Assembly (NCBI GenBank): GCA_964035545.1
Contig: OZ037771.1
Span: 10,611,408 to 10,636,479 of the forward strand
DNA from: Bugula neritina
Lineage: Eukaryota > Bryozoa > Gymnolaemata > Cheilostomatida > Bugulidae
Direction: 5' to 3'
Length of the DNA stretch: 25,072 nucleotides
Shown here: in pieces, positions 1 to 11,932 of the stretch
How positions within the stretch are numbered: position 1 is the stretch's first letter
Layout: every line of letters starts with the position of its first letter
Position numbers and translations under genes: made by a program
The notes under the pieces: model-generated
Databases searched by the model: none
The model's input: the letters and a program-made list of their open reading frames with translations, nothing else
Told to the model about the DNA's origin: nothing

Positions 1-432
1 TTCTTCTCCTATAAAAGTTTCTTGAATGTGGGGAGACACCATGTTTTTGAAAGAGGCGCTACCACTTTAGTGTAACCTTTAAAACATTGATCCTGCTATG
101 AAAAGCAATGAAATGATGATAGCACTCCTGCATTCTTAGGTTCAGATTATTTAGTGTAGCAAATATATTTACAAGGTATGTAGTATACAGTTTATAGAGG
201 CTGACTTGCATGACTGCTAAAAGTTGGCCTGTAGAGTTTTGCAAATTTTTTGACCTCCATTCGAAGTAGCACAAAAAGCAGTTAGGGTAGAGTAATTATT
301 AAACACATTCATGTTGAAGTAGACGAAGATTGCAGAATATAGTTTGGTTAAATAAATGAACTAAGATGAAGGTTTATAGATATGCATATACATGTAACTT
401 GCAAGAGCTCAAAAAGCCTTCATCAAAATTTG
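1..432. other. Non-coding AT-rich sequence, no gene seen
   Basis: No splice-bounded or conserved reading frame is recognisable here. The only open frames are short, have no domain features and no plausible splice context. The stretch may be the interior of the transposon whose right terminus lies at 516, because no matching left terminus is visible in the window. Confidence 0.5.
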
Positions 433-454
433 TGAATTTTTCAAATTTCAACTT

Positions 455-516
455 CCTCCCCTAAAATGTCCAAATTCCCCCCTAAGGGGGAATTCCCCCC
501 AGGTTGGGAACCACTG
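455..516. mobile_element. hAT-type transposon terminus (right end only)
   Basis: The sequence ends in GGTTGGGAACCACTG. Its reverse complement, CAGTGGTTCCCAACC, has the form typical of hAT superfamily terminal inverted repeats. Just inside it is a C-rich/G-rich self-complementary stretch (about 472-492). No matching left terminus or 8-bp target duplication was found between 1 and 450, so the other end probably lies outside the window or has decayed. The start coordinate is only an approximate inner limit of the recognisable end. Confidence 0.5.
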
Positions 517-706
517 TTATAAAGAAACTTATGCTGCCTGTTGTTTATACATGTTTTATTTGGAGCACCTGCAGCAATTGACAAGCATTTCTAGGTACTT
601 GTAGTCTCAATACAAGCTCAAGATTTCATCATTTGCAATATACAAGGAAGTAATATACTGAGTGAGCGTTTCTGAATAAGTTTCGATTTAATGATTTGCA
701 TGAGCT

Positions 707-1920
<1,214 letters not shown>

Positions 1921-2873
1921 ATATAATGTCATCATGGAACTCATAAAGTCTGAGTAGTTTCTGTGAAACTTAAAAAATGCTGTTATTACAAACAAGAGCT
2001 ATTATTGTTAATACAAAAGCTATTGTGTTTAGACAAGTAACAGCTTGGTATATGACACCCCCTAATCTACCGCAGCTTCAAATATCTAAATCTTTACAAA
2101 TTATATTAAACAAAAAGTACCAAACCCTAATATAATGCTATATTTCTAAAAGCAGTGTAAGGGAATACTCTTATAACCAGTTATAAGAAAACTGTATCAC
2201 ACAGTTGTAGTATAATATCTAACTCTAGCATGTTGCAACTCATAATGGGAGGAAGTTGGACTGTTCCCCGGGAGAAAACATTTAACATGACCAATTCCAA
2301 CTTCCCTGTGAATGTTGTGAAAGTTAGTACACATTTCATACTTGGGAACAAAATTAAATGTTTTCATACATTGCTGGCAGTTGTTGGTCTGCAAACTTTA
2401 GTCTCTGGGCCTATGGATGTTAAATATTTTTGGTGAAATTAAATTACGAAATAGAAGAGTTGTAGTAACTATTGTACAATAAAGCAAATTATTAGAGTTT
2501 AATTTTACTTCTGAAGTCAGAGTCTCATTTATTGGATTTGCTATTTCAAACCTGCTAGCTGTTAACTTTCCTTTCCAGGTTATAGTTTAGCCTATTTTAC
2601 TGATCTTCTTGATTGTGTTGATCTAATATTACATTACAGTATTATTAATAAATGCATAGATAAGTAGTTGAAGATTAAAAAGTTGTACAAGAAAAATTAA
2701 GTTTGTTACTGGTACCTAAATTTATGTATGTCGCCAATTCAAAAAACTAAATTTGTTTCTTGCGTGGAAATATAGGGTACAGATATAAGCAAAACTATCG
2801 CTTACAAATAAAAATTACTAAAGACACACCAAAGATTTACAAATCATGGATGTAGTGTTGAGTCTACTCAGCA
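1921..2873. other. Non-coding intergenic sequence, no gene seen
   Basis: AT-rich sequence with only short open frames. The frame at about 2230-2436 on the + strand overlaps another short frame on the - strand, shows no domain signature and has no convincing splice partners. No gene is called. Confidence 0.5.
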
Positions 2874-2946
2874 GCCCCTGTGGTGTAATTGGTTAGAGCG
2901 CCTGCTTGCAAGCTGAGGGTTTGTGGTTTGAATCCATGTTGGGGTA
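2874..2946 (+). tRNA. tRNA-like sequence (tRNA pseudogene or tRNA-derived SINE head)
   Basis: The 73 bases fold as a tRNA. The acceptor stem GCCCCTG pairs with TTGGGGT (one T-T mismatch, G-T wobbles). There is a D arm, and the T arm TGTGG/CCATG closes loop TTTGAAT. The internal A box TGGTGTAATTGG fits the Pol III consensus and the B box GGTTTGAATCC differs from it by one base. The anticodon stem is poor: with CCTGC against CTGAG at least two pairs fail, and loop TTGCAAG would give anticodon GCA. The weak anticodon stem and the lone copy favour a decayed tRNA or SINE head over a working tRNA. No A-rich SINE tail is evident downstream. Confidence 0.55.
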
Positions 2947-5404
2947 ACAATTTTACAGTTGAGACATTGAGTGTATTAGAAGACAGGATAGTACTCTTCT
3001 CTAGACAACTGAACATTTACATTAAAAATTTGGGAATTTACACTATATTGGGAAAATTTCCTCTACTACATCTCAATTTAACAAGGATGAGCTCAATCAT
3101 TTGACTTTTTCAAGTAGTTGAATAATACATAATATGAGAACCAGTGAACCATAACTTACTTGGATTTTTGCTCATGATGATGATTACTTTTCATTTCCAT
3201 GCTATCTCTAGATCATAGCTGATGATTACATGATTCTCTAGGCAACTCACTAACGTAACATAGTATACATTGAGTAAGAGCCATCTAAGCAACAAGTATC
3301 TATAGTTAAGCAGCCTAAAAGTTTATATTTAAACTATGATGTAATATGTACTTTGCATCCCTTACCAGCTTACCTATTCTATGCTAGACTGGCTCTATTA
3401 AAGTTATTCTGTAGTTACTAATACTACATTAGGTCTTGACAATCTTATTAATGAGCAAACATAATGTTTTAAAGTTCAACATTTTATTTTGCTGAGTTGT
3501 TTGAAACAATATATCATGCAAAATAATATATTGTATAATTTAAATAGTATATTATACAATGTGAATAATATAATATATAATATGGACAATATATTAATAA
3601 AATGAAAGAAGTGTTTACTTACTTTCCAGATTGAAGTTGAAATCAAAATTTGCTTTCAATATTTTCTAGCATAATTCAGACCAGTACAATAAGAAGTTAC
3701 ACCAGCTTTACTAATAGGTGTGTATCATAGTGTAGAGAGTGAACAGGTGAAGAGGTCGTTTATCATGGGTGTCTGAGTACCCATGCAGGTATCCACATAG
3801 TTCAGTGTTGTGTAGAAGGATGTATGTATGTTATGATTCAACTATATTATCCTTATACAATTTACTGGTCTTGCACGACTTAACTTAATTAAAAGCCAAA
3901 TCCCATCTCTAGTCAAACACTACAAGAGTAGGCATGCGAATTTTTAGCTCAAGTATTTGCACCTAAACCTACCAAACACAACCATATTATTTGGAGGGCA
4001 ACTTACAGCTGAATGATTACTCTTACTGAGTTGATAACATGAAGGCTTATAATTTACTAAAATGAAATGTCAAGTTGTTTGAGGACTTGATGGAGAATAA
4101 TTGAAAATTTGTGTAAATAATATGGAGAAAACTTAATATTGTAGGTAGGAACTTTTGATATGCAAGTATATATGTTGCTTTAGATCTATTAATATAATTG
4201 ATCAATCCAACAACAATGTTGCTTAGTATTACAGTTATACGTAACCAGTGATATGTAAAAATCATAATTAATATGTTTAAGTTGTTTTTATACTGTGCTG
4301 TGTATACCGGTGTGTGCATGAATACGGTAAAGCAAGGCAGTGGCGTAAATCATTTTGTGTTAAATTGAGAGCCTTCAAACGGCCCTTGAAAAAACATGAT
4401 TATGCTCAGTCAAACCGTACATTTTCTGATGTCATATGGGAGAACCTCCTTTTACACGTGTAACTTGTTTAAGGGTACCTAAATTACAAAAAAAGACAAC
4501 TTTTGAAAGCTTTCTCACCAGTTTGCTGCTGCTTGGATTTTAAATCGTCTTCCGCATTGCCTATCTTTGAGATGTTAAAGGGTTACAATGACAGATTGCA
4601 TCCAGTATTTCTGTAATTTGTTTATGCCAATTTATTCTGATCTTTCAATGATATTCATTGTTAATATTTAATAAATTGTTTTTCAGCTAGCAAAATAGGT
4701 AGACCAACTTATCTTATAAGGTTCAACTCTCACACAGGGAGGTTTAACCTGTTTAATCTGTTGTGCCAAAAAACTTAGTCAAAACTGGGCTCTATATCAA
4801 TGAGTGAAATGTTTATGCATTCAGTTTTAATGAACAAGACAGCAACATATCACCAACTTTTATAGTACTGATTTTTGGATTGGCAAACTAGTTCTTCAAA
4901 ACATATGCTCAACAATGCAATATTTGGTTTAACTATCCCAACCCTTCCGCCTGCATATATTATAATAATGAATACATATTATTATGATACATATCATTGC
5001 ATATAACAATTAAATTATGTCATCAGATCAGCATTCCAAAGCACTATCTACACCACAGAATATGTCAGTTTGTAATAAAGTGTTGATTCTCTTATTTGAC
5101 TCATCACCTCATCTTGAAGGTTTAATATGCTGTTAGAAGAGTGCAGCTATTACTCATCCTAGCTGTTGACTCATACTGTGGAGTTTAGTGAATGTTAACT
5201 TACAGCTCTTTGCTATGATACTGTGTTAGACAGCAAACTCTATTTTATATGGAGATATGATCTATTAATAGTATATTGACTAATGTTGTTTATAGTGTAT
5301 ATATGATATATTTTGTTATATCCATTGTATATTGTTGATGTATACTTTGTACAGATCATAGGATACACTTTCTGTACTTTGAGCCATTTCAGTAAATTCT
5401 ATTC
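2947..5404. other. Non-coding AT-rich sequence, no gene seen
   Basis: About 2.5 kb without a supportable gene. It includes an AT-rich inverted repeat (ATTGTATAAT at 3530-3539 against ATTATACAAT at 3551-3560) and other AT-rich runs near 3500-3600 and 4970-5010. Short open frames occur (for example 4047-4319 on the - strand), but they are low-complexity in composition, have no known motif and no splice context. Confidence 0.5.
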
Positions 5405-5722
5405 CAGGGTTGTTCAACAGGCGACCCCAGGGCCGGATGTGGCCCCCAGCCTATGTGGCCCTCAAAGGCATGAAGCTAAAATTATTTTTTACAGTATGCA
5501 TGATTAAAGTTAAAAACCATCTTTTAAATGTCTTATTTATACACATGCTACAAAACATGCAGCCTGCAGTAACTATTGGGACTTTATTGTGTAGTGGTTC
5601 ATAAGAATTTGAAATGAAATAATTTGAAAATTACTGACACTGTCGCCCCCAGCACAAGCTAAAGTTTACAATAAAATATTCCCTTTCAGTAGCCCTCACT
5701 CTGAAAAGGTTGGACACCCCTG
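5405..5722. mobile_element. Short non-autonomous hAT-like element (MITE)
   Basis: The left end CAGGGTTGTTCAAC and the reverse complement of the right end, CAGGGGTGTCCAAC, match at 12 of 14 positions and have the form of hAT (Charlie-like) terminal repeats. The interior near the left end carries GGGCCGGATGTGGCCCCC, a motif common in such elements. Flanks TTCTATTC (5397-5404) and ATCTATTC (5725-5732) match at 7 of 8 positions but are offset two bases from the right terminus, so the target duplication is only tentative. At about 318 bp with no coding capacity it is non-autonomous. Confidence 0.65.
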
Positions 5723-5724
5723 TA

Positions 5725-6363
5725 ATCTATTCATTAGTTTTACAGAAGTTTTGGAAATTCCCAGTACCTAAAGATGAATCAGCCCTGATGGGAAAGTAGC
5801 CAATGATGTGGAGTAATGCTATCTGTGTATATGTCACTAAAGTATTTCATCACAGATAATGATGTCTATTCAAGCCTATCACATGTCACAATAATGTGAT
5901 TCAAAAATAGTTCCTGTTCCCAACTACCATTAAAACTAGTAACTATTTATGCCATTATAACCCTGAATAAGCTCAACGTTATTCCACATTTGATCCTGCT
6001 TTCCAGTTCTCTTTTCTCCTAATCTATATTTTCACAGGTTTTCCAGCTACATTTATACATTTTTTGAGTAACTCTATTATAAAATTTCCTACTGCATATT
6101 ATCAGGTGATTTAAACTTTTCCCTTTTCCTTTTTTAGTTTTTCCCATGTACATACGTACATTATGAATCTCACAGAAGTGGTTAATATATGAGGTAATTA
6201 TACCCCTTACAGTGGCACAAACACCCCCAATTAACAGAAACCCTCTCATCTGTCCTCCTTAATGCCTCACAAATAGGCCTATTTAGGATATTTAATAACT
6301 TCAAAGTGCCCTCTATTACACACTGTCACCTCCTAACAAGTGTATATTATTGTTATGATTTAG
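5725..6363. other. Non-coding sequence, no gene seen
   Basis: AT-rich intergenic sequence. A short - strand open frame (6019-6249) has no recognisable domain or splice context. Nothing else is supportable. Confidence 0.45.
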
Positions 6364-6413
6364 GGACGCAGAATCACTCTGGCTGGAGCCACAGAAAGGT
6401 CCAAGTATTCGAG
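6364..6413 (+). other. Candidate isolated 50-nt exon (possible 5' UTR exon)
   Basis: A short stretch of more balanced composition is preceded by TTATGATTTAG, which resembles an acceptor, and followed by GAG|GTAAGG, a near-consensus donor. It lies about 700 bp upstream of the signal-peptide ATG at 7112. Acceptor-like sequences GTCTGTCTGTTAG and TGTTTATCAG stand just before that ATG, so this could be a non-coding first exon of the FReD gene. No transcript evidence is available, and chance co-occurrence of the two splice motifs is quite possible. Confidence 0.3.
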
Positions 6414-7111
6414 GTAAGGTCTGGTTTGGTAGTTAGAAGATACGGTTATACTGATTTATTTCAATTTTAAAGATATCGTTATTGTCAAGAAACATCCAAG
6501 TGTATACAAATTCAAGCTGTAGACCTTCTAAAAAGTCCTACTCTGTATAGCTATAACATTCACTGTCCACTATTTTTGTTTTGTACTTATTAAGAATTTT
6601 ACAACCCTTGATTTGTTACCTCCTATAATAAGCTACATATTATAATCATCTAATCCTTGATGATCAGCAATTAAATATCAAGTCTTGAAAATTCTCAAAA
6701 GATGTTGAAGATGTCTTCAAAGTAATGAATTTTAAATTTTATTTTAGTAAAACCTTTATTTAGCCAATTAGTAAGCTTTAAAAGTTCAGCACTTCCCTTA
6801 ATAATTATGTTTTATTTACAGTATTTTAATTATTGACGCAATAAAAATATCAGCAAAATCCATTATGATAAATTATTATTAATAAAAATTTCATAAAGAT
6901 GTTTACAATTTACATTATATAGATTGAGGTAAAGAATATCAACATTTAAATGGATGTTTATGATGATGTATTGTGAGAGTTTATTACAATTTAAAAACTT
7001 CGTATTGTAATGTAAAGCGCTGTGTGAAAAAACTAAATAGCTCCGATTGCTGTGCATGTAACTATAATAGCACATCTACAGTCTGTCTGTTAGTCTGCCT
7101 GTGTTTATCAG
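6414..7111. other. Sequence upstream of the FReD start codon
   Basis: AT-rich sequence with no recognised coding exon. The last 30 bases before the ATG are pyrimidine-rich and contain two possible acceptors (ending TTAG at about 7092 and TCAG at about 7111), so the 5' UTR may be spliced. No TATA box or initiator could be assigned with confidence. Confidence 0.4.
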
Positions 7112-7259
7112 ATGAAATACAACATGAGTCCTGAAAGAGTATTCCTCTACGTGACTCTACTATTAGGAGTTGTTGTACACCAGTTGTTGATGGCAGAAGA
7201 CACTGAGCCTATTCTTTATAGCAGGTTTACCAGAAAGAAAACGGAATTGCCAATTAAAG
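7112..7259 (+). CDS. FReD gene exon 1: signal peptide
   Basis: Residues 1-49 plus one base of codon 50. The ATG at 7112 is chosen because it gives an N-terminal basic residue followed by a hydrophobic core (VFLYVTLLLGVVV), a classical secretion signal. An alternative in-frame ATG is at residue 5. The exon ends at donor AAAG|GTAAAT, phase 1. After the signal comes a basic stretch, SRFTRKKTELPIK. Confidence 0.85.
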
Positions 7260-10200
7260 GTAAATTATTTAATGACTGGTATTAAATACTATCATATACT
7301 GAATAGCAGTGTCCACTGTGTCGATTGTAACAGGATGATAAAATTTCCTAGCATGAATTCCATTGGTTCACTGATGAAACTGGAGATTATTTTATATCAA
7401 CTCAATTGTTAGAGTAAACACTTATATGGGATTGAAATGTATAGAGTTTGCTTGGAATTCCCTACTGTTGAACATGTGAATATGTTAATCCGAGAAGTTA
7501 GCATACAATGACCAATGTGTACCTTTTTGTTGAGCTCACAAATAACTCCATTTCTTAGTATCAGGTTGCAGTTTGTAGCACTAAAATTCTGTACAATGGC
7601 GGTTGCTTAATACTTTTCAAGAGTTTTTGAGAGTTATCCAATTTTATTTTATAGATAACCTTAGTTTTTTCACATATAACCTTAATGCTTGCCATATGAA
7701 CAATCAACTCAGTGATGTTTTGCAAAATTTGTATATGTGAATCAAATGTAGATAATCAAATGCTAATACAATGATAAATTATATTTATTGGTAGATGAAG
7801 TTTGCATTACTTGCTTGGAGTTGTCTTCTTTTTCTCAACAAAGTGTAAAGTTGCATTAAAATTAGGAATGATACTCTAATAATACTGAAATTGTTTAGAA
7901 TATTATCATACAAAAGGAAAATGAACTGACTATATAATTTAAAAAAAAAATAAATTTGAAAATTTCGAATAACAGAAATCAATTCTTTTTAATTTGTATT
8001 TCTTATTTGTAATTAGGATTATGTAGTAGAGTTGCATATTGAATGCTTCTACTTTCTAGTAATTACTATTGCTATGCTTTATCATCTTACAAAACTTTTG
8101 TTAAATGCATCTTATCTTCAAAATATTGTTACAATTTTAAATAACCTTTTAGAAGAAATATCAATTTTGCAATTTGTCTGTTTTAAAGCATATATTTTAC
8201 AATAAGGGTACAGATGCTGTACGATCTTATTACAATGTATTTGCTGCTTTGTTGCTAGCATACAATATAAAGCCAGAACGTGGAGATTTACCAGACAGTT
8301 CAAACTTTATACCTTCTCCAGCTGCTACCACCATTCCACAAACTCCGTATGCTATAGCTCATTCTACAACAGCCACTCCTACTGGTCCCATTGAAGCAGA
8401 CGTGGCTTTAACTGACTCCGTGTCTGTCCAAACCACCACCGATGCACACACATTTGTTGTTGCTCCAGTATCTGTTACCAACACAGTCTCTGCTGCTTCA
8501 AACACTTCCATGGCAAGTTGGACTCCCACTAACTACACAGTCTACTTAGCGATGAAGTCAGAGAGCCCAGTCGTCTGCAAGTGTTCCACAGATGACACAC
8601 AGAGTCAGGTGGAAAAAGCTACGACTATGAGCCAACAGTTTGACAGAGTTATGTCTCTAGCCATGAGAGCCCTGGAGAGCAAGGTAGTTACTTGGTGCTT
8701 GTCATTTAGATGTTTCCAGTTGTCACAACTGTTATAGAATATAGATGCTTAAAAATCTAAATATATATTTTTAATTAAAATTTGCTAATAGGTAGACTTG
8801 TTTTATAAACATTTTTTTACAAGTTTCAACCTGTGCTAAACAGTTCTTTCTAAAAATTCTCAGCAAGTTTGTGTTTATTGTTTTACTTTTCTTTATCCTA
8901 CTCTACAATACCCTACTCTACTCTACTCTACCCTACCCTACCCTACCCTACTCTATCCTACGCTGCCCTACCCTACCCTACCCTACCCTACCCTACCCTA
9001 CCCTACCCTACCCTACCCTACCCTACCCTACCCTACCCTACCCTACCCTACCCTACCCTACCCTACCCTACCCTACCCTACCCTACCCTATCCTACCCTA
9101 CTCTACTCTGCTCTATTCTGTACACAAGTTAATAAGTGTTATTATATTCTAAATCTGACATACTACAAACTTTAGGACAAAAGATTCACCTTGTGTTTAG
9201 TACTGCCTAGATATAAGAAGTAGTGAGTTTATAGTGTGTACTTTCTATGTAACTCATTTCTAAAGGCTGAGAACAAGGAGTTATCACAGCAGATTGTAGA
9301 CTTGTACAAAGAGCAAACCTCCGCACTGCAAGACCTTACAAACCAAACTCTCAGTCTACAGAGTGCTGTTGCTAGTACTAAGGTATATCATGTAGCACAC
9401 CATATGCTAGTACCGCAGAATTAAAATATGTGAACATGCTGATTGCTCTACACATCACTAGCATTAACTACACGCTAAACATGCTGATTGTTCTACACAT
9501 CACTAGCACTAACTACACGCTAAACATGCTGATTGCTCTGCACAGAGTCTGTCAGTGAAGAACGTTAGAGTCGACAACCAACTGAAGGGTAGACTAGACG
9601 TCGTTGAGGCAGCCCTAAATGCAGTTGAATCAAAGAATTTAGCCTATGATTTGTTCCGAAAGCTGACGCAAAGAAATATCACTTACTTGCAAGATTTGAC
9701 AAACTTTTTGTGGTAAGACAACTTCTCCTTTAGTGCATAATGCTATCGTAAAAGTCCTTTCACAAGTGGGTGAATATCATGTAATATTAAAGTCTATAGA
9801 AACATGCCGCAGGGTCTAAATGTGTGCAGTGCAGTTTACACCAGTTTCCCATGTATTGTTGTGTATTACCTCATCTACAAACCTTGTCATAGCGTAGAAC
9901 TTTTGGGTTTCCTACAAACATAACTATTTGAAATTTAGTCAATAGTAGGCCTACATGTTGATAGGAATGCACAGAACTTCCATTCTTTTGTCTTTAAATA
10001 TCGTAGACTAAAAACCTACTAGAACCTGACAGCCATCTCCCGTAAACAAGCGCCTTTAAGTTCTTATTAAGCAAATCCGATTAGCTTTGTATTGATACAG
10101 TGAAAAAGAAGACAAATTCACAGTATGATCTAAATGTAGGTTGGAGACTGTGGACCTAAAAGATATGACTCACATGCTAGAATCGAGGCTAGCAAATGTC

Positions 10201-11878
10201 TCTAAGGCTGTGGAGTTGTCCCTCAATAACTCTAACCTAATTGTCACAGAACAGAGAGTAAGAATTAAACTTATTTACAAAAAAATTTTCTACAAGTATA
10301 TTCATTCATAATGGTATTTGTTACTATAAATAATTTTACCAGATTTACGATTGTGCTCACTAATTCTGCATAGGTTAACCCATGTTTAGGAATCATAAAT
10401 CATTTACTTTGAAGAATTATAATACAATAACTATTCTATCAATAACATTCATAGGTTGTTAAGACTCTCCCAAAGTATGATTCCAAGTTCAAACCAAGAG
10501 GTAAGTGTTTTTAATATCTGTTGACACTTGAAAGTTTAGGAAATAACATTATAGCAGTTGACACAACTTTTTAACCTTCCTTTGACTTTTCAGCCTGTTA
10601 CAAACTTCAATGTCCTTATTGAGATTGAAGAAAGTGTCTCTGCTTCTCTTGTCTCACCTTTTGACTATCTGTTGACTCATCTGTTGACTATCTCTCAAGT
10701 CACCTGTTGACTATCTGTTGAATCACCTGTTGACTATCTCCAGCCTTACCTGTTGACTATCTCCTATCTCACCTGTTGACTATCTGTTGACTCACCTGTT
10801 GACTATCTCTCAAGTCACCTGTTGACTATCTGTTGAATCACTTGTTGACTATCTCCAGTCTTACCTGTTGACTATCTGTTGACTCACCTGTTGACTATCT
10901 CTCAAGTCACCTGTTGACTATCTGTTGGATCACCTGTTGACTATCTCCTGATTCAACTATGAATATCTCTTATCTGACCTGTTGACTATCACTCAACTTA
11001 CCTATTGACTGTTGAATCACCTGTTGACTATCTCTTGACTCAGCTGTTGAATATCTCCTGTCTTACCTGTTGAGTATCTCTCGACTTATCTGTTGATTCA
11101 CCTGTTGACTCACCTGTTGAAAATTTCCTGACTCATCTGACAAACTCAAGCTTCTCTCTAAGCTGCCACTACTGTTTGATGCAATTGGTAATATCTTTTT
11201 ATTAGTTTAATCTAGTGGAGTTTAAAGGCTCACTGGCTGAAGGTACTGATCTAGCATAGCAATACTGTTATGTTGGGAGACCAGCTAACAGCTAGGCCGT
11301 ACCCCCTATTCACACTTACCGTATTGTACGCCGTAGCAATACGGTAAGCTATTTTTACAAATATCTGAGCTTCCTGTACGGCGTTGCGGTACGGTAAGAT
11401 CAAACACTGCTTGATTCAAATAAGTTGCGGCGGACTCCTATTAAACAGGAAACTTTTGCGTTAACTCATTGGATATAATTATCCAATGAAGTGTCATAGA
11501 TCGTACCTAATAGCGGACTTTGAAAACTTTAGCCTGGACACATTAAAAATGGCTAATATTTTACGTTACAACGTACGTTACCGTAAGTGTGAATGAGGGG
11601 TTACAGTGTGATGTCATGCTATAAAACATTTACACCATAATCTATATCGATTAGGAGTAACAGTTGTATCCAAGTGATGGTATTTTAGACTGTGATGACC
11701 TTGCGTTGAAAGGTCACACGATGAGTGGCGTGTATGAAGTGTGGCCAGTAAAGACTACATCAGCTGGTATTCAGGTCTATTGTCGCATGAGTCAAGGTCG
11801 TGGCTGGCTGGTTCTTCAGAACAGAAGGGATGGCCTCACCAGCTTCTCCAGATCCTTTGTTGACTATGAGTTTGGGTA

Positions 11879-11932
<54 letters not shown>

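Noticed and set aside
4338-4365. CAGTGGCGTAA resembling a hAT left terminus
   Set aside because: No matching inverted end or target duplication was found downstream.
4680-4745. Possible second tRNA-like B box (GGTTCAACTCT)
   Set aside because: No acceptable A box, acceptor stem or clover-leaf could be formed around it.
8896-9119. Interstitial telomere
   Set aside because: The unit is 5 bp, not the 6-bp TTAGGG repeat of most animals, and the array is intronic.
8869-9152. Open frames of YPTLP repeats
   Set aside because: Produced by the CCCTA pentamer array inside a FReD intron.
10594-10650. Additional FReD exon after acceptor TGACTTTTCAG (reading CYKLQC)
   Set aside because: The frame stops after about nine codons and no donor gives a phase that fits the next exon, while exon 6 joins directly to 11689 in frame.
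11664-11688. Earlier start of FReD exon 7 at TAACAG|TTG
   Set aside because: Its phase does not match exon 6. The acceptor at 11688 restores the frame and the expected D-C start of the domain.
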